This document shows positions 62,871-64,000 of a DNA stretch of 64,000 nt, piece after piece. The stretch is from Shewanella sairae. Lineage in GTDB: Bacteria > Pseudomonadota > Gammaproteobacteria > Enterobacterales > Shewanellaceae. The position numbers were made by a program, and so were the translations under genes. The notes under the pieces were generated by a model. It was given only the letters and a program-made list of their open reading frames with translations. It did no database searches and had not been told where the DNA came from. The stretch lies in contig NZ_JAKILT010000009.1 in assembly GCF_023283535.1 (NCBI RefSeq), positions 1 through 64,000 of the forward strand, read 5' to 3'. Position 1 is the first letter of the stretch. Each line of letters starts with the position of its first letter.

Positions 62871-63773
62871 ATGAATGAATTTAGCGAAATTTTCTCTCAA
62901 GGCTATTGGTGGCTATCATTGCTTGGCGGCTTACACTGCTTAGGCTTAGGTTTATACATCCGTTATATTTATAATGAGCGCAGTGGCAATCATAAACTTC
63001 TCGGTAGTATTTTTAGCTTAATGGCGTTGTACTTTTTCACCGGACTACTGACCAACGACAACGCTCCTGCCCCCATTCATCTACTATTTATCTTAATCAT
63101 TCCCGTGTATTTTTTGATGATGCCATTGCTGTACTTATACTGTAAACGTAGCCTCAATGAAATAAATCATCCTATCGGATTTTCCCGCCATTTTTATCCA
63201 GCAATTATCGTTGCCGTACTAGTTTTAGCCACCTCAGGACTCAGGCTTATATTTGGTCATCATTGGCCAAAATTTGAATTAGAGCAGTTGTCGAAGCTAA
63301 CTGACTTACACCTATTGAGCATGCTATTACCCGCATTACTGTTTATTCAAACTGGCTGGTATTTTTTCTATATTATAAAAATGCTTAGCCGTTATCCTGG
63401 CAGAGCCGCAAGGGTCCACCAAAATACACTAAAAGACATTAAATTTAGATGGTTACTAGTACTAACCTTAGCCTTAATGAGTAATTGGCTTATTAGAACA
63501 GTGCTGATTATCATCCCTTTTTATTTTGGTGAAACCATGCTGGTTATCAATCAAGCCGCAACAACATTAACACTCTTATTGACTGTTTATCTGCTCGCTA
63601 TTTATGGCTTAAAACAAATCACTCGAGCAGCATTTTTACGCGGTAAACTTGCGCAAATCTCGCCACAAAAAACGCCAATGCAAGCCAGTCAGCAATTACT
63701 CAGTTCAGAAGAACTGGCATATCTACACCAACTAATGAAAGAAGATGAACAGAGCAAAGAAAGTAAACAGTAA
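62871..63773 (+). CDS. Seven-TM protein resembling the sensor half of TM-AraC regulators
   Basis: 300 residues with seven predicted TM segments from about 14 to 245, in the arrangement of the N-terminal domain of membrane-bound AraC-type regulators. After the last TM the chain goes 'SSEELAYLHQLMKEDEQSK' and stops, where such regulators normally continue with a linker and a C-terminal HTH. No HTH is encoded downstream in any frame that I can see before the next gene at 63887. It may be a sensor without an effector, or a decayed or split gene. No ribosome site is obvious. Confidence 0.7.
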   Translation: MNEFSEIFSQGYWWLSLLGGLHCLGLGLYIRYIYNERSGNHKLLGSIFSLMALYFFTGLLTNDNAPAPIHLLFILIIPVYFLMMPLLYLYCKRSLNEINHPIGFSRHFYPAIIVAVLVLATSGLRLIFGHHWPKFELEQLSKLTDLHLLSMLLPALLFIQTGWYFFYIIKMLSRYPGRAARVHQNTLKDIKFRWLLVLTLALMSNWLIRTVLIIIPFYFGETMLVINQAATTLTLLLTVYLLAIYGLKQITRAAFLRGKLAQISPQKTPMQASQQLLSSEELAYLHQLMKEDEQSKESKQ

Positions 63774-63886
63774 GCGCGTTGCTATGCTTTTATTTTATGT
63801 TGCAATAAGTCTGACTAAAGCCATTCACTTTCCGTTCAGTAAGCGTATGCTAAGGTCTAGCCTGTTTGTACGATTAGGAGAATGGA

Positions 63887-64000
63887 ATGACTCACTTTAT
63901 CAAGAAAGTTGCCACTAGCTTATGTCTGCTTGCCGGCATTCTATTAGCCCCGCAAGCTTTAGCAGAAGATAGCTATGCCCAAGCTAAAAGCACTTTTCAA
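63887..64000 (+). CDS. Secreted protein, 5' end only
   Basis: An ATG with TAGGAG six bases upstream opens an uninterrupted frame to the window edge: signal peptide ending LAPQALAE, then 'DSYAQAKSTFQ'. It could be a lipid-binding SYLF/YSC84-type protein, whose mature part often starts this way, but only 38 codons are visible, so this is a guess. Confidence 0.6.
   Translation, partial: MTHFIKKVATSLCLLAGILLAPQALAEDSYAQAKSTFQ

Noticed and set aside
1..64000. Prophage, insertion sequence, integron or CRISPR array
   Set aside because: No transposase, integrase, capsid or repeat-spacer pattern was found on either strand. The polysaccharide locus and the reductase island show no flanking repeats or tRNA that would mark recent transfer.

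Overview
The window is bacterial and reads as a marine gammaproteobacterium, most probably a Shewanella. The left edge is the 5' end of a 16S rRNA gene on the minus strand. The gene set (YifB/ComM, IlvE, ZapB, YtfK, DsbA, SrkA, SelO, DUF3630, NhaC) is typical of that group. Two split flavocytochrome c reductases with tetraheme cytochrome partners are a Shewanella hallmark. No CRISPR array, insertion sequence, integrase or tRNA was seen. Layout: 1-640 rRNA 5' end, boxA and two strong rRNA promoters. 1190-6052 a DUF5666 lipoprotein divergent from a two-component system, then an Aer-type chemoreceptor. 6554-13199 ComM ATPase, an EAL phosphodiesterase, tandem acyltransferases and IlvE. 13288-22951 an anaerobic respiration island. 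23032-29863 envelope proteins, including a tight four-gene operon. 29940-43516 mostly housekeeping and small conserved genes, plus a PTS-EIIC/EAL fusion and a TonB-dependent receptor. 43695-58127 a 14 kb exopolysaccharide-type locus. 58144-63773 a porin/binding-protein pair beside a hybrid sensor kinase, and a 7TM protein. The last 114 bases begin a secreted protein. The respiration island holds two modules, each with a divergent TetR gene, a Tat-exported FAD reductase and a periplasmic tetraheme cytochrome. The second module continues into a porin, then a second porin and a periplasmic cupin whose metal motif fits the DMSP lyases. The same 26-bp inverted repeat (TTATTCG-N12-CGAATAA), inside about 80 bp of homologous promoter sequence, precedes the second reductase and the cupin. 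I infer a regulon in which periplasmic DMSP is cleaved to DMS and acrylate, and acrylate is reduced by an ArdAB-like flavocytochrome as an electron sink. Both TetR proteins carry unusual cysteine-rich C-terminal tails. The polysaccharide locus combines a partner-switching module (receiver-PP2C phosphatase, STAS protein, RsbW-like ATPase, Hpt) with a sugar nucleotidyltransferase, a cellulose-synthase-like GT2, four DUF3131 paralogues, a second glycosyltransferase and an outer-membrane barrel. Two of its genes, STAS and GT2, are each interrupted by a single in-frame TAA with the reading frame intact on both sides. Either the locus has been recently silenced, or these are errors or read-through sites. 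Several start codons here were moved from the longest possible ORF to the codon with a real Shine-Dalgarno sequence; these are stated per gene.
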